A stretch of DNA of 64,000 nucleotides from Cellulomonas wangsupingiae (GCF_024508275.1 NZ_CP101989.1:1984001-2048000), one strand, 5' to 3'; positions 36,122 through 46,583 are shown, counted from the stretch's first letter. A program made the numbers and translations. Notes: generated by a model from the letters alone, not told the origin.

Positions 36122-36733
36122 GTGAGACCCACGATCGGTGTCCTGGCCCTGCAGGGCGACGTGCGCGAGCACGTGGCCGTGCTGCACGCGCTCGGCGTCG
36201 GCGCGGTGGGCGTGCGGCGCCGCTCCGAGCTCGACGCCGTCGACGCGCTCGTCCTGCCCGGCGGGGAGTCGACGACGATCGACAAGCTGCTGCGCGCGTT
36301 CGAGCTCGACGAGCCCGTGCGCGAGCGGCTGCGCGCCGGCATGCCCGCCTACGGCTCGTGCGCGGGCATGATCCTGCTCGCCGACCGCATCATCGGCGGC
36401 ATCGACGGGCAGCGCACGCTCGGTGGCGTCGACATCACGGTGCGTCGCAACGCGTTCGGCCGGCAGGTCGACTCGTTCGAGACCGACCTGGTCATCGACG
36501 GCGTCGAGGACAGCGCGGCGGACCCGGTGCACGCGGTGTTCATCCGGGCGCCGTGGGTGGAGCAGGTCGGGCCTGCGGCGAGCGTCGTGGGGCGCGTCGC
36601 GGACGGGCCGGCCGCCGGTAGGATCGTGGCGGTGCGCCAGGGCCCGCTGCTCGTCACCTCGTTCCATCCCGAGGTGACCGGGGATCCGCGGGTGCACCGA
36701 CTGTTCGTGCAGATCGTCCGCGACAGCCTGTGA
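36122..36733 (+). CDS. pdxT: Pyridoxal 5'-phosphate synthase glutaminase subunit
   Basis: The 203-residue protein is the class I glutamine amidotransferase that feeds ammonia to PdxS. It has [14 protein letters not shown] at the start, [14 protein letters not shown], the nucleophile cysteine in YGSCAGMI (about residue 80) and the His-Glu pair in SFHPEVTGD near the C-terminus. All catalytic residues are present. GTG36122 is the first start after the candidate -10 box. Confidence 0.95.
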   Translation: MRPTIGVLALQGDVREHVAVLHALGVGAVGVRRRSELDAVDALVLPGGESTTIDKLLRAFELDEPVRERLRAGMPAYGSCAGMILLADRIIGGIDGQRTLGGVDITVRRNAFGRQVDSFETDLVIDGVEDSAADPVHAVFIRAPWVEQVGPAASVVGRVADGPAAGRIVAVRQGPLLVTSFHPEVTGDPRVHRLFVQIVRDSL

Positions 36734-36822
36734 CGTCGCGGGGTTCCCGGCCGGTCCGGCGTCGGACCGTGCCGCGGGGGAGCGACGCGGGCGGACCAGC
36801 GGAGACGAAGGGGTAGCGAGTC

Positions 36823-37578
36823 ATGTCGGGTCACTCCAAGTGGGCCACCACGAAGCACAAGAAGGCCGTCATCGACGCGAAGCGCGGCAAGCTGTTCGCC
36901 AAGCTCGTCAAGAACGTCGAGGTGGCCGCCCGCACGGGCGGCGGTGACCCCGCCGGCAACCCGACGCTGTTCGACGCCATCCAGAAGGCGAAGAAGTCGT
37001 CGGTCCCGAACGACAACATCGACCGCGCCGTCAAGCGCGGCTCCGGCCAGGAGGCCGGCGGTGCCGACTACCAGTCGATCACCTACGAGGGCTACGGCCC
37101 CGGCGGTGTCGCGGTGCTCGTCGAGTGCCTGACGGACAACCGCAACCGGGCCGCGTCCGACGTGCGGGTCGCGTTCACGCGCAACGGCGGCCAGATGGCC
37201 GACCCCGGCTCCGTCGCGTACATCTTCAGCCGCAAGGGCGTCGTCATGGTCCCCAAGGAGGGCACCGACGAGGACGCCGTCATGGAGGCGGTCCTCGAGG
37301 CGGGCGGCGAGGAGGTCAACGACCTCGGCGAGTCGTTCGAGGTCCTCAGCGAGGCGACGGACCTCGTCCAGGTGCGCACGTCGCTGCAGGACGCCGGGAT
37401 CGACTACGACTCGGCCGACGTCGTGTGGTGGCCGTCCACGCAGATCGAGGTCGACGCCGACGGCGCCCGCAAGATCCTGCGGCTCATCGACGCGCTCGAG
37501 GACTCCGACGACGTCCAGAACGTGTACGCGAACTTCGACGCGTCCGACGAGGTCATGGCCGAGCTCGACGCGGAGTGA
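36823..37578 (+). CDS. yebC: YebC/PmpR-family protein
   Basis: The 251-residue protein starts [28 protein letters not shown], the hallmark of the YebC/PmpR family, and has [30 protein letters not shown] and [19 protein letters not shown]. Family members have been described as transcription regulators and more recently as factors that help ribosomes through proline-rich stretches. The position before ruvCAB is conserved. ATG36823 lies eight bases after AAGGGG (36808-36813). Confidence 0.95.
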   Translation: MSGHSKWATTKHKKAVIDAKRGKLFAKLVKNVEVAARTGGGDPAGNPTLFDAIQKAKKSSVPNDNIDRAVKRGSGQEAGGADYQSITYEGYGPGGVAVLVECLTDNRNRAASDVRVAFTRNGGQMADPGSVAYIFSRKGVVMVPKEGTDEDAVMEAVLEAGGEEVNDLGESFEVLSEATDLVQVRTSLQDAGIDYDSADVVWWPSTQIEVDADGARKILRLIDALEDSDDVQNVYANFDASDEVMAELDAE

Positions 37579-37606
37579 CGCACGGCACGGGCCGTCCGGG
37601 CCGTCC

Positions 37607-37634
37607 GGGCCCCGCCACCGGTGTGGCGGGGCCC
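37607..37634 (+). terminator. Hairpin between yebC and ruvC
   Basis: A perfect 12-bp stem (37607-37618 with 37623-37634) encloses CGGT. No T tract follows. The left side includes a short direct repeat GGGCCGTCC. It would separate yebC transcription from ruvC. Confidence 0.65.
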
Positions 37635-37666
37635 GCGCCGCGTCCGGGGCCTGCGACCATGGCGCC

Positions 37667-38233
37667 GTGCGCGTGCTCGGAGTGGACCCCGGCCTGACCC
37701 GGTGCGGCCTCGGTGTCGTGGACTCCCTGCCGGGCCGGCGGGCCGCCCTCGTGCACGTGTCCGTCGCCCGGTCGGAGGCCGGTCTGGGCGTCGACCAGCG
37801 GCTGCTCGTCATCGAGCGGGCACTCGAGGAGTGCATCGAGGAGCACGCGCCGGACGCGGTGGCCGTCGAGCGGGTCTTCGCGCAGCAGAACGTCAGCACC
37901 GTGATGGGCACCGCGCAGGTCGCGGGTCTCGCGATGGTGGCCGCCGCCCGGCGCCGCATCCCCGTCGCGCTGCACACGCCGAGCGAGGTCAAGGCTGCGG
38001 TGACCGGCTCCGGCCGCGCCGACAAGGCGCAGGTCCAGACGATGGTCGCCCGGCTCCTCGGTCTGGCGGAGCTGCCGCGGCCCGCCGACGCCGCGGACGC
38101 GCTCGCGCTCGCCATCTGCCACCTCTGGCGGCCCGCGGGCACGCTCGGCGCACCGCAGCGGGAGCCCGGCGCCCTGACCACGGCGCAGCAGCAGTGGGCC
38201 GCCGCCGAGCAGGCGGCGCGGCGGCGCGCGTGA
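37667..38233 (+). CDS. ruvC: Holliday junction endonuclease RuvC
   Basis: The 188-residue nuclease resolves Holliday junctions with the RuvAB motor. It begins [17 protein letters not shown] with the first catalytic Asp (residue 7), has [20 protein letters not shown] with the catalytic Glu (about 68) and [14 protein letters not shown] with the last acidic pair. Length is normal. GTG37667 has no clear Shine-Dalgarno; GACCAT ends eight bases before it and may be part of a -10 region. Confidence 0.95.
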   Translation: MRVLGVDPGLTRCGLGVVDSLPGRRAALVHVSVARSEAGLGVDQRLLVIERALEECIEEHAPDAVAVERVFAQQNVSTVMGTAQVAGLAMVAAARRRIPVALHTPSEVKAAVTGSGRADKAQVQTMVARLLGLAELPRPADAADALALAICHLWRPAGTLGAPQREPGALTTAQQQWAAAEQAARRRA

Positions 38234-38249
38234 CCACCGAGCGTGTCGT

Positions 38250-38265
38250 TCGTACACGTGTTCGT
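38250..38265 (+). promoter_or_regulatory. LexA/SOS-box-like operator upstream of ruvA
   Basis: TCGTAC-ACGT-GTTCGT matches the actinobacterial SOS box TCGAAC-N4-GTTCGA at 10 of 12 positions. It lies 45 bases before ruvA, upstream of a CAGAGT (38275-38280) that could be the -10. RuvAB are SOS genes in many bacteria. Confidence 0.45.
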
Positions 38266-38309
38266 GTCGTGTGGCAGAGTGTGGCGGTCGGCGACGGGAG
38301 GAGCACGCG

Positions 38310-38921
38310 GTGATCGCGTCGGTGCACGGCACGGTGCTGGCGGTACGGCTGGACGCCGCCGTCCTGGAGGTCGGAGGGGTCGGTCTGCTCGTACAGGCGA
38401 CGCCGGCCACGCTGGCGGGCCTGCGCGTGGGCCAGCCGGGACGGCTGTTCACGTCGCTGGTCGTGCGCGAGGACTCGCTGACCCTGTTCGGGTTCGCGGA
38501 GGACGACGAGCGCGACGTCTTCGAGACCCTGCAGACCGTCTCGGGCGTCGGGCCCCGTCTGGCGCTCGCGATGCTCGCGGTGCACACGCCCGACGGGCTG
38601 CGCCGCGCCGTCGCCACCGAGGACCTGGCGGCCCTCGTGCGCGTGCCCGGCATCGGGCGCAAGGGCGCGCAGCGCATCGTCCTGGAGCTGGGGGAGCGGC
38701 TCGGTGCGCCGTCGCCCGCGCCCGGAGCGGCCGGCGTGCCGCTCCCTGCCGACCACCGCGTGCAGGTCGTCGAGGCGCTCGTGGGTCTGGGGTGGCCGCT
38801 GCGGGCCGCCGAGGACGCCGTCACCTCGGTGCTGGACGGTACGCCGGACCCCGTCGGCGCCGACGAGGTGCCCGGCGTGCTGCGTGCCGCGCTGCGCTCG
38901 CTGGGCAGCGCCCGTGCGTGA
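38310..38921 (+). CDS. ruvA: Holliday junction branch migration protein RuvA
   Basis: The 203-residue protein holds the four-way junction for Ruv[28 protein letters not shown] is the OB-fold N-terminus, [16 protein letters not shown] and [17 protein letters not shown] are the two helix-hairpin-helix motifs, and the C-terminal domain ([11 protein letters not shown]) binds RuvB. GTG38310 follows GGGAGGAG (38296-38303). The ruvB start lies inside its last codons. Confidence 0.95.
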   Translation: MIASVHGTVLAVRLDAAVLEVGGVGLLVQATPATLAGLRVGQPGRLFTSLVVREDSLTLFGFAEDDERDVFETLQTVSGVGPRLALAMLAVHTPDGLRRAVATEDLAALVRVPGIGRKGAQRIVLELGERLGAPSPAPGAAGVPLPADHRVQVVEALVGLGWPLRAAEDAVTSVLDGTPDPVGADEVPGVLRAALRSLGSARA

Positions 38922-40005
38922 GGTCGACCCGCCGCGCGTCGAGGTCGGGCTCGACCCCGACGACGCGGGCGACGACGCGCGCTTCGCTGCGGACTCGCTG
39001 GTCCGGCCCGCGGCGGACGAGCCGGAGCGCGTCGCCGAGGCGGCGCTGCGCCCGCGGCGGCTCGACGAGTTCGTCGGGCAGCGGGTCGTGCGCGACCAGC
39101 TCTCGCTCGTGCTGCAGGCGGCACTCGGCCGCGGCCGGGCGCCGGACCACGTGCTGCTGTCGGGCCCGCCCGGCCTGGGCAAGACGACGCTGGCGATGAT
39201 CATCGCGGCCGAGCTCGGCGCGTCGCTGCGCATCACGAGCGGCCCGGCGATCCAGCACGCGGGCGACCTCGCCGCGGTGCTGTCCTCGCTCGAGGAGGGC
39301 GAGGTGCTGTTCCTCGACGAGATCCACCGGCTGGCACGGCCCGCCGAGGAGCTGCTCTACGTCGCGATGGAGGACTTCCGCGTCGACGTGGTCGTCGGCA
39401 AGGGCGCCGGTGCGAGCGCGATCCCCCTGACGCTGCCGCCGTTCACGGTGGTGGGCGCCACGACGCGTGCCGGGCTGCTCCCGGCCCCGCTGCGTGACCG
39501 GTTCGGCTTCACCGCGCACCTCGACTTCTACTCCGACGACGAGCTCGAACGCGTCCTCGTCCGGTCCGCGGGGCTGCTCGGCGTGGAGCTCGACGCGCGC
39601 GCCGCGGGCGAGATCGCGTCCCGCTCGCGCGGCACCCCCCGCATCGCCAACCGGCTGCTGCGCCGCGTGCGGGACTGGGCGCAGGTGCGCGGCGACGGGC
39701 GGCTCTCGCTCGACGCGGCACGCGCCGCCCTCGAGGTGTACGAGGTCGACGACCGTGGCCTGGACCGGCTGGACCGCTCCGTGCTGGACGCGCTGTGCCG
39801 GCGGTTCGGTGGCGGGCCGGTCGGCCTGACCACGCTCGCCGTCGCGGTGGGGGAGGAGCCCGAGACGGTCGAGACCGTCGCGGAGCCGTTCCTGGTCCGC
39901 GAGGGTCTCGTGGGGCGCACGCCGCGCGGCCGGGTGGCTCTGCCCCCCGCGTGGGAGCACCTCGGGCTGACGGCGCCGGCGCCCACGGGCACGCTCTTCG
40001 GCTGA
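38914..40005 (+). CDS. ruvB: Holliday junction branch migration helicase RuvB
   Basis: The 363-residue AAA+ motor has Walker [13 protein letters not shown] (about residue 85), Walker [10 protein letters not shown], sensor region [19 protein letters not shown] and the C-terminal winged helix ([23 protein letters not shown]). GTG38914 overlaps ruvA by eight bases; a second GTG four bases on is out of frame. The N-terminal 30 residues are acidic and longer than in enterobacterial RuvB, as in other actinomycetes. Confidence 0.95.
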   Translation: MREVDPPRVEVGLDPDDAGDDARFAADSLVRPAADEPERVAEAALRPRRLDEFVGQRVVRDQLSLVLQAALGRGRAPDHVLLSGPPGLGKTTLAMIIAAELGASLRITSGPAIQHAGDLAAVLSSLEEGEVLFLDEIHRLARPAEELLYVAMEDFRVDVVVGKGAGASAIPLTLPPFTVVGATTRAGLLPAPLRDRFGFTAHLDFYSDDELERVLVRSAGLLGVELDARAAGEIASRSRGTPRIANRLLRRVRDWAQVRGDGRLSLDAARAALEVYEVDDRGLDRLDRSVLDALCRRFGGGPVGLTTLAVAVGEEPETVETVAEPFLVREGLVGRTPRGRVALPPAWEHLGLTAPAPTGTLFG

Positions 40006-40056
40006 CGGCTCGGCGCCCTCCGAGGGCCCCGGGGAACCTTGGGAGCCGGGCGCACG

Positions 40057-40085
40057 TTGGAGCGACGGGCCGCGGCGCCTAGACT
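40057..40085 (+). promoter_or_regulatory. Candidate promoter of yajC-secD-secF-apt
   Basis: TTGGAG (40057-40062) and TAGACT (40080-40085) are 17 bases apart, the best-looking -35/-10 pair in this part of the window, 39 bases before yajC. Confidence 0.55.
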
Positions 40086-40124
40086 GCGGCAGACGTCTGA
40101 CACGATGCGGAGAACCACCACCCC

Positions 40125-40511
40125 ATGGACTACTCGTTCCTGATCATCATGCTGCTCGCCTTCGGGGCGCTGTGGTTCATGTCGAGCCGCTCGCGCAAGA
40201 TGCAGCGGGAGGCCGCCGACTTCCGGACGAACCTGGCGCTGGGCGACGAGGTCATGACGGGATCCGGCCTCTTCGGCACCGTGACCGCCATCGAGGGCGA
40301 CGTGATCACGCTCGAGTCGACGCCGGGGACCGAGACGCGCTGGCTGCGCGCCGCGATCGCCAAGAAGGTCGACCCGGTCGTCGTCGAGGACGAGCCGGCC
40401 GACGACACGCTCGACGGCGACGACTCCTCGGTCGTGGACGTGCCGGACGACCTGTCGTCGATGCCGCCGGAGCCGCCGGCGGTGCGTGACGAGGACCGCG
40501 ACACCAAGTGA
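40125..40511 (+). CDS. yajC: Preprotein translocase subunit YajC
   Basis: The 128-residue protein has one N-terminal span (FLIIMLLAFGALWFM), the conserved RKMQREAADFRTNLALGDEVMTGSGLFGTV and a small beta domain, then an acidic tail. YajC binds SecDF and helps protein export. ATG40125 stands before secD and secF, the usual order. Confidence 0.93.
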   Translation: MDYSFLIIMLLAFGALWFMSSRSRKMQREAADFRTNLALGDEVMTGSGLFGTVTAIEGDVITLESTPGTETRWLRAAIAKKVDPVVVEDEPADDTLDGDDSSVVDVPDDLSSMPPEPPAVRDEDRDTK

Positions 40512-40518
40512 CTCCCCG

Positions 40519-40540
40519 GCCCGGGCGACGACGCCCGGGC
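40519..40540 (+). terminator. Hairpin in the yajC-secD gap
   Basis: GCCCGGGCG (40519-40527) pairs with CGCCCGGGC (40532-40540) around ACGA. A second perfect hairpin, ACCGGCCGC/GCGGCCGGT, follows at 40550-40569. Neither has a T tract, so they may attenuate or shape the mRNA rather than end it. Confidence 0.4.
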
Positions 40541-40592
40541 CTCGACCCCACCGGCCGCCCGCGGCCGGTGCGCGCACGAGAGAAGAACTCCG

Positions 40593-42374
40593 TTGGCCCC
40601 TCCTCCTCGCCGTCGTGAACGGCCGGTCCGCACCCTGGTGATCCTGGGGGTGATGGTCGTCGCGCTGTTCGCCTCGATCCTCGCCGGTACCCGCTGGGGA
40701 GACGCGTCGCTCACGCCGAACCTCGCGCTCGACCTCGAGGGCGGCACGCAGGTCATCCTCGAGCCGGTCCCCGAGGCCAAGGGCGACGTGACGGCGGAGA
40801 CGATCAACCAGGCCATCGCGGTCATCCGCCAGCGCGTCGACGCCTCGGGCGTCGCGGAGGCGGAGATCACGAGCCAGGGCGGCGACAAGATCGTCGTCGC
40901 GCTGCCGGGCAACCCCAGCGAGGAGACCCTCGACCTGGTGCGCACGTCGGCGCAGATGGAGTTCCGGCCCGTCCTCGTCATGGGGGCGGCGGCGGCCACG
41001 CCCACCGACCCCGCCGCGGCGGCCGCGGCGGCGGCGCAGCCGACCAAGGAGGCGCCGGACGGGCCGAGCGACGTCGCGTACTACGTGACGCCCGAGGTGC
41101 AGGCCGAGTTCGACGCGCTCGACTGCACGCTGCCGGAGAACCGCACCGGTGGCGTCCCCGGCGACCCCGACGAGGCGTTCGTCGCCTGCGACCAGGAGGG
41201 TCTCGCCAAGTTCATCCTCGGACCCGTGGAGATCCCGGGCGCCGACATCAAGAGCGCGACCTCGGGCATGGGCTCCACGTCCACCGGTGCGTCGACCGGT
41301 CAGTGGGTCGTCAACCTCGAGTTCACGGGGGAGGGCACCCCGAAGTTCACCGAGGTGACCACCCGCCTCGCGAGCTCGGCCGCGCCGCTCAACCAGTTCG
41401 CGGTCGTGCTCGACGCGCTGGTGATCTCCGCGCCGTCGGTCAACGAGGTCATCCCGAACGGCCAGGCGCAGATCTCCGGCTCCTTCACGCGCGAGTCCGC
41501 CGAGACGCTGGCCAACCAGCTGAACTTCGGGTCGCTGCCGATCAGCTTCGAGGAGCAGAGCGTGCAGCAGATCTCGGCCACGCTCGGTTCCGAGCAGCTG
41601 CAGAAGGGTCTGCTCGCCGGCGTCTTCGGCCTGCTCCTCGTCGTCGTGTACTCGCTCTTCCAGTACCGCGCCCTCGGCATGGTCACCGTGGCCTCCCTCC
41701 TGGTCGCGGCCGTGGTCACCTACGGGATCATCACGTTCCTGTCGTGGGTGCAGGGCTACCGGCTCTCGCTGCCCGGCGTCGCCGGCCTGATCGTCGCCAT
41801 CGGCATCACCGCGGACTCGTTCATCGTGTACTTCGAGCGCATCCGCGACGAGCTGCGCGACGGCCGGCCGCTGGGTGCCGCGATCGACAAGGGCTGGGAA
41901 CGCGCCCGCCGCACGATCCTCGCCTCCGACGCCGTGAACTTCACGGCCGCCGTGGTCCTGTACCTGCTGGCCGTCGGCGGGGTGCGCGGGTTCGCGTTCA
42001 CGCTCGGCCTGACGACGCTCGTCGACCTGCTCGTGGTCTTCCTCTTCACCCACCCGGTCATGGTGCTGCTGGGCCGCACGCGCTTCTTCGCCGAGGGCCA
42101 CCCGGCCTCCGGCCTGGACCCGCGGCGCCTCGGCGTCGACACCGTGCGGTACGCGGGACGCGGGCGCGTCGCCGCACCCGGCCAGCAGACGAAGGGCGCG
42201 TCGCCGTCCGACGTGCGCGAGCCGGTGGCGGTCGGCTCCGGCGGCATGACCATCGCGGAGCGGCGGGCCGCCGCCCGTGCCGCCGAGGCGGCCTCGGTGC
42301 CGCCGCACGACGACCCACCCACGACCGTGACAGACGACCCCGCTGCCGGGCGTCCCGAGGGGAGCGACCGCTGA
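40593..42374 (+). CDS. secD: Protein translocase subunit SecD
   Basis: The 593-residue membrane protein uses the proton gradient to pull exported proteins outward. It has a first span, DLEGGTQVILEPV, the periplasmic-type P1 domain with an Ala-rich insert, and five C-terminal spans with GVAGLIVAIGITADSFIVYFERIRDE. A hydrophilic tail of about 80 residues follows. The start is the rare TTG at 40593, chosen because AGAGAAG precedes it and no ATG or GTG lies before the first span. The stop overlaps secF by one base (TGATG). Confidence 0.94.
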   Translation: MAPPPRRRERPVRTLVILGVMVVALFASILAGTRWGDASLTPNLALDLEGGTQVILEPVPEAKGDVTAETINQAIAVIRQRVDASGVAEAEITSQGGDKIVVALPGNPSEETLDLVRTSAQMEFRPVLVMGAAAATPTDPAAAAAAAAQPTKEAPDGPSDVAYYVTPEVQAEFDALDCTLPENRTGGVPGDPDEAFVACDQEGLAKFILGPVEIPGADIKSATSGMGSTSTGASTGQWVVNLEFTGEGTPKFTEVTTRLASSAAPLNQFAVVLDALVISAPSVNEVIPNGQAQISGSFTRESAETLANQLNFGSLPISFEEQSVQQISATLGSEQLQKGLLAGVFGLLLVVVYSLFQYRALGMVTVASLLVAAVVTYGIITFLSWVQGYRLSLPGVAGLIVAIGITADSFIVYFERIRDELRDGRPLGAAIDKGWERARRTILASDAVNFTAAVVLYLLAVGGVRGFAFTLGLTTLVDLLVVFLFTHPVMVLLGRTRFFAEGHPASGLDPRRLGVDTVRYAGRGRVAAPGQQTKGASPSDVREPVAVGSGGMTIAERRAAARAAEAASVPPHDDPPTTVTDDPAAGRPEGSDR

Positions 42375-43462
42375 TGGCCACGGGATTCGCCCAGTGGGGC
42401 AACGACCTGTACACCGGCCGGCGCTCGTACGACATCGTCGGACGACGCCGCACCTGGTACCTCATCTCGGCGATCCTCATCGCCATCTCCGCGGTCCTGC
42501 TCGTGAAGCCGGGCCTGAACCCGGGCATCGAGTTCCGCGGCGGGTCGGAGTTCGTCGTCTCCGGCGTCGACACCACCGACCAGCAGCTCGCGATCGACAC
42601 GGTGCAGGCGATCGCCCCCGAGGAGAGCCCGCGCGTCACGACGGTGGGCGGCGACTCGCTCCGCATCCAGACGGCGCAGCTCACGAGCGACGAGGTCGAG
42701 GAGGTCACGGGCAGCCTCGCCGCCGCGTTCGACGTGGACGGGTCGCAGATCACCAGCGCGTTCATCGGGCCGTCGTGGGGGCAGGACGTCTCCGAGAAGG
42801 CCGTGACGGGACTCCTCGTCTTCCTGGTGTTCGTCTCGCTCGTGATGACGGTCTACTTCCGCAACTGGCGGATGGCCGCGGCCGCGATCCTCGCGCTGTT
42901 CCACGACCTGATCATCACCGTCGGCGTGTACGCGGCCGTCGGGTGGGAGGTCACCCCGGCCACCGTCATCGGGTTCCTGACGATCCTCGGGTACTCGATC
43001 TACGACACGGTCGTCGTCTTCGACAAGGTGCGCGAGAACACGGCCGACACCCTCGAGCAGACGCGCTTCACGTACGCGGAGAAGGCCAACCTGGCCGTCA
43101 ACCAGACCCTCGTGCGGTCGATCAACACGTCCGTGGTCGCGCTGCTGCCCGTCACGTCGATCCTCGTGGTCGGTGCGTTCATCCTCGGCGCCGGCACGCT
43201 GCGCGACATCGCGCTGGCGCTCTTCGTCGGCATGTTCGTCGGCACGTTCTCCTCGATCTTCATCGCGACGCCTCTCGAGGTGACGCTGCGCGAGCGCGAG
43301 CCGCGCATCCGGGAGCACACCGCGAAGGTGCTCGCCGCGCGTGCGGGCACCGCGGTCGACGGCGCGCCGGTCCCCGCGGGTTCCGTGGCGCGTGCCGCGG
43401 CGGCCCTGCGGCCGGGTGGGCACCTGGGCCAGGGCGCACAGCCCCGGCGCAAGGGCCGATGA
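42374..43462 (+). CDS. secF: Protein translocase subunit SecF
   Basis: The 362-residue partner of SecD has six spans, GIEFRGGSEFVVSG after the first, GFLTILGYSIYDTVVVFDKVREN and LVRSINTSVVALLPV. The hydrophilic tail ends in QPRRKGR. ATG42374 overlaps the secD stop, and the stop overlaps the apt start (ATGA). Confidence 0.94.
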   Translation: MATGFAQWGNDLYTGRRSYDIVGRRRTWYLISAILIAISAVLLVKPGLNPGIEFRGGSEFVVSGVDTTDQQLAIDTVQAIAPEESPRVTTVGGDSLRIQTAQLTSDEVEEVTGSLAAAFDVDGSQITSAFIGPSWGQDVSEKAVTGLLVFLVFVSLVMTVYFRNWRMAAAAILALFHDLIITVGVYAAVGWEVTPATVIGFLTILGYSIYDTVVVFDKVRENTADTLEQTRFTYAEKANLAVNQTLVRSINTSVVALLPVTSILVVGAFILGAGTLRDIALALFVGMFVGTFSSIFIATPLEVTLREREPRIREHTAKVLAARAGTAVDGAPVPAGSVARAAAALRPGGHLGQGAQPRRKGR

Positions 43463-44037
43463 ACGCGGTCCCGGACGGGTCGGGCGTGCTGCCCGGCCCG
43501 TCGGCCGGGCGCGCGGAGCTCGCGCGCCGCATCGACGCGCTGCTGCGCACGGTGCCGGACTACCCGGAGCCCGGGGTCCTGTTCCGCGACATCATGCCGC
43601 TGCTGGCGGATCCGGACGCGTTCGCGGAGGTCGTGGCGACCTTCGCGACCGACGTCCCGGGCCCGGTGGACCTGGTCGCGGGCATGGAGGCCCGCGGCTT
43701 CCTGCTCGCGGCGCCGGTCGCGATCGCGCTCGGCGCCGGCGTCGTCCCCGTCCGCAAGGCCGGCAAGCTCCCCGGGCCGGTCGCCACGCAGTCGTACGCG
43801 CTGGAGTACGGGTCGGCGGCCGTCGAGATCCAGCCGTCCACGATCCCCGACGGTGCGCGCGTCCTCGTCATCGACGACGTGCTGGCCACGGGCGGGACGG
43901 CGGCCGCGACGGTCGAGCTGCTCGAGACCTGCGGGGCCACGGTCGTCGGGCTGGCGTTCCTCGTCGAGCTCGAGGCGCTCGGGGGACGCGCGATGCTGCC
44001 GGGGCGGTTCGTCGACTCGCTCCTCACCCTTCCCTGA
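43459..44037 (+). CDS. apt: Adenine phosphoribosyltransferase
   Basis: The 192-residue enzyme converts adenine and PRPP to AMP. It shows VPDYPEPGVLFRDIMPLLADP, GMEARGFLLAAPVA, the flexible-loop RKAGKLPG, and the PRPP-binding VLVIDDVLATGGTAAA. The N-terminus is about 20 residues longer than in E. coli. ATG43459 overlaps the secF stop. Its place between secF and rel is conserved in actinomycetes. Confidence 0.94.
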   Translation: MNAVPDGSGVLPGPSAGRAELARRIDALLRTVPDYPEPGVLFRDIMPLLADPDAFAEVVATFATDVPGPVDLVAGMEARGFLLAAPVAIALGAGVVPVRKAGKLPGPVATQSYALEYGSAAVEIQPSTIPDGARVLVIDDVLATGGTAAATVELLETCGATVVGLAFLVELEALGGRAMLPGRFVDSLLTLP

Positions 44038-44107
44038 CGCCGGGCCGCGGGGTGCGCCGGGTGGCCCGCCGGTGGCCACCGGTGCAGGTCGCGGCGTGCG
44101 GCGGTCG

Positions 44108-44113
44108 TAGACT
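44108..44113 (+). promoter_or_regulatory. Candidate rel -10 box
   Basis: TAGACT lies 30 bases before the rel ATG, with GGAGGGGG (44127-44134) as ribosome site. No good -35 is visible. Confidence 0.45.
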
Positions 44114-44143
44114 CGTCCGGACCACCGGAGGGGGCGAGAGCTG

Positions 44144-46549
44144 ATGACCGACACGACCGGTACCGGGGCGGAGGCGACGACCGCACCCGTGCCCGCGGTT
44201 CCGGCGGGTGCGCCCTCGGCCGCCCTGCCGCCGGACGCCGCGCCGCCGGGCCCGGTCACCCCCGTGGCCCCCGAGAGCGAGCCTGCCGCGTCGACGGGCC
44301 GGGTGCGGGCGCGCCTCGCGCGCCTGTCCGGCCGCTCGGGCACTGCCTACCCGGCCCTCGAGCCCGTGCTGCACGCCGTGCGCACGAACCACCCGAAGGC
44401 CGACCTGTCGGTGATCGAGCAGGCGTACGTCGTCGCCGAGCACGCGCACCGGGGTCAGCTGCGCAAGAGCGGCGACCCGTACATCACCCACCCCGTCGCG
44501 GTCGCGACGATCCTCGCCGAGCTCGGCATGACGCCGTCGACGATCGTCGCCGCGCTGCTGCACGACACGGTCGAGGACACGGAGTACTCGCTCGACCAGC
44601 TGCGCCGTGACTTCGGGCCCGAGGTCGCGATGCTGGTCGACGGCGTGACGAAGCTCGACAAGGTCGCGTACGGGGACGCCGCGCAGGCCGAGACCGTCCG
44701 CAAGATGGTCGTGGCGATGTCCCGGGACATCCGCGTCCTCGTCATCAAGCTCGCCGACCGCCTCCACAACGCCCGCACCTGGAAGTTCGTCTCGGCGGCG
44801 TCCGCCGAGAAGAAGGCGCGCGAGACGCTCGAGATCTACGCGCCCCTGGCCCACCGCCTCGGCATGAACACCATCAAGTGGGAGCTCGAGGACCTGTCGT
44901 TCGCGACGCTGTACCCGAAGGTCTACGACGAGATCGTCCACCTCGTCGCCGAGCGCGCCCCCGCGCGCGAGGAGTACCTGGCGACGGTGCGCGAGCAGGT
45001 CGGCGCCGACCTGCGCCAGGCGAAGATCAAGGCGACGGTCTCCGGGCGGCCGAAGCACTACTACTCGATCTACCAGAAGATGATCGTGCGCGGCCGCGAC
45101 TTCGCGGACATCTACGACCTCGTGGGCGTGCGCGTCCTCGTGGACACCGTGCGCGACTGCTACGCGGCGCTCGGTGCGCTGCACGCGCGGTGGAACCCGG
45201 TCCCCGGCCGGTTCAAGGACTACATCGCGATGCCGAAGTTCAACCTGTACCAGTCGCTGCACACCACCGTGATCGGGCCCGGTGGCAAGCCCGTCGAGAT
45301 CCAGATCCGCACGCACGACATGCACCGGCGTGCCGAGTACGGCGTGGCGGCGCACTGGAAGTACAAGGAGACCGCGAAGAACGGCCCGCAGGACGCCGCC
45401 GGCAACGACATGACCTGGCTGCGCCAGCTGGTCGACTGGCAGCGCGAGACCGCGGACCCGGCGGAGTTCCTCGACCTCCTGCGTGACGAGATCGCCGGGG
45501 CCGAGGTCTACGTCTTCACCCCCAAGGGCGACGTCCAGGCCCTGCCGGCGGGATCCACACCCGTCGACTTCGCGTACGCGGTGCACACCGAGGTCGGCCA
45601 CCGCACGATGGGTGCGCGCGTCAACGGCCGGCTCGTCCCGCTCGACTCCACGCTCGAGAACGGCGACGTCGTCGAGGTCTTCACCTCGAAGTCCGAGACG
45701 GCCGGCCCGAGCCGGGACTGGCTCGCGTTCGTCAAGAGCCCGCGTGCGCGCAACAAGATCCGGCAGTGGTTCACCAAGGAGCGCCGCGAGGAGGCGATCG
45801 AGCACGGCAAGGACGCGATCGCCAAGGCGATGCGCAAGCAGAACCTGCCGATCCAGCGCCTGATGTCGCACGAGGCGCTCGTGGCGCTGGCGCACGAGAT
45901 GCGCTTCGCGGACGTGTCGGCGCTGTACGCCGCCGTCGGCGAGGGGCAGGCGTCGGCGACCTCCGTGGTCCAGCGCCTGGTGCACTCGCTCGGCGGGGAG
46001 CCGGCGCAGGAGGAGGACCTGGCGGAGGCGGCGCGGCCCGGCATCTCCGGGCGGCGTGTGCGCACGGGTGACCCGGGTGTCGTGGTCAAGGGCGTCGACG
46101 ACGTGTGGGTGAAGCTCGCCAAGTGCTGCACCCCGGTGCCCGGGGACGAGATCGTCGGGTTCGTGACGCGTGGCGCCGGCGTCTCGGTCCACCGCACGGA
46201 CTGCATCAACGTCGAGGCCTTGCGCCGGCAGCCCGAGCGGATCGTCGACGTCGAGTGGACGCACACCAGCTCCCAGCTGTTCCTCGTGCAGATCCAGGTC
46301 GAGGCGCTGGACCGCAGCCGCCTGCTCTCGGACGTCACGCGCGTGCTGTCGGACCACCACGTGAACATCCTGTCGGCGTCGGTCTCGACGTCGCGCGACC
46401 GCGTCGCGCTGTCCCGGTTCGTCTTCGAGATGGCCGAGCCGTCGCACCTCGCGTCCGTGCTGGCCGCGGTGCGCAAGGTCGAGGGCGTCTTCGACGTCTA
46501 CCGCATCACGGGCTCGCGCGGTGCCGAGGAGCCCGCGGTCCGGGTCTGA
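44144..46549 (+). CDS. rel: Bifunctional (p)ppGpp synthetase/hydrolase (RelA/SpoT homologue)
   Basis: The 801-residue protein controls the stringent response. After a variable Ala/Pro-rich N-terminus comes the HD hydrolase domain ([31 protein letters not shown]), the synthetase domain ([34 protein letters not shown]), a TGS domain ([27 protein letters not shown]), a zinc-finger-like part ([17 protein letters not shown]) and a C-terminal ACT domain. The synthetase carries RFKD, the form found in bifunctional enzymes, rather than the ExDD of synthetase-only RelA. All domains appear intact. Confidence 0.95.
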   Translation: MTDTTGTGAEATTAPVPAVPAGAPSAALPPDAAPPGPVTPVAPESEPAASTGRVRARLARLSGRSGTAYPALEPVLHAVRTNHPKADLSVIEQAYVVAEHAHRGQLRKSGDPYITHPVAVATILAELGMTPSTIVAALLHDTVEDTEYSLDQLRRDFGPEVAMLVDGVTKLDKVAYGDAAQAETVRKMVVAMSRDIRVLVIKLADRLHNARTWKFVSAASAEKKARETLEIYAPLAHRLGMNTIKWELEDLSFATLYPKVYDEIVHLVAERAPAREEYLATVREQVGADLRQAKIKATVSGRPKHYYSIYQKMIVRGRDFADIYDLVGVRVLVDTVRDCYAALGALHARWNPVPGRFKDYIAMPKFNLYQSLHTTVIGPGGKPVEIQIRTHDMHRRAEYGVAAHWKYKETAKNGPQDAAGNDMTWLRQLVDWQRETADPAEFLDLLRDEIAGAEVYVFTPKGDVQALPAGSTPVDFAYAVHTEVGHRTMGARVNGRLVPLDSTLENGDVVEVFTSKSETAGPSRDWLAFVKSPRARNKIRQWFTKERREEAIEHGKDAIAKAMRKQNLPIQRLMSHEALVALAHEMRFADVSALYAAVGEGQASATSVVQRLVHSLGGEPAQEEDLAEAARPGISGRRVRTGDPGVVVKGVDDVWVKLAKCCTPVPGDEIVGFVTRGAGVSVHRTDCINVEALRRQPERIVDVEWTHTSSQLFLVQIQVEALDRSRLLSDVTRVLSDHHVNILSASVSTSRDRVALSRFVFEMAEPSHLASVLAAVRKVEGVFDVYRITGSRGAEEPAVRV

Positions 46550-46583
46550 CGGATCGCCGCCGCGCCGCGACCTCCGGTCGGTG

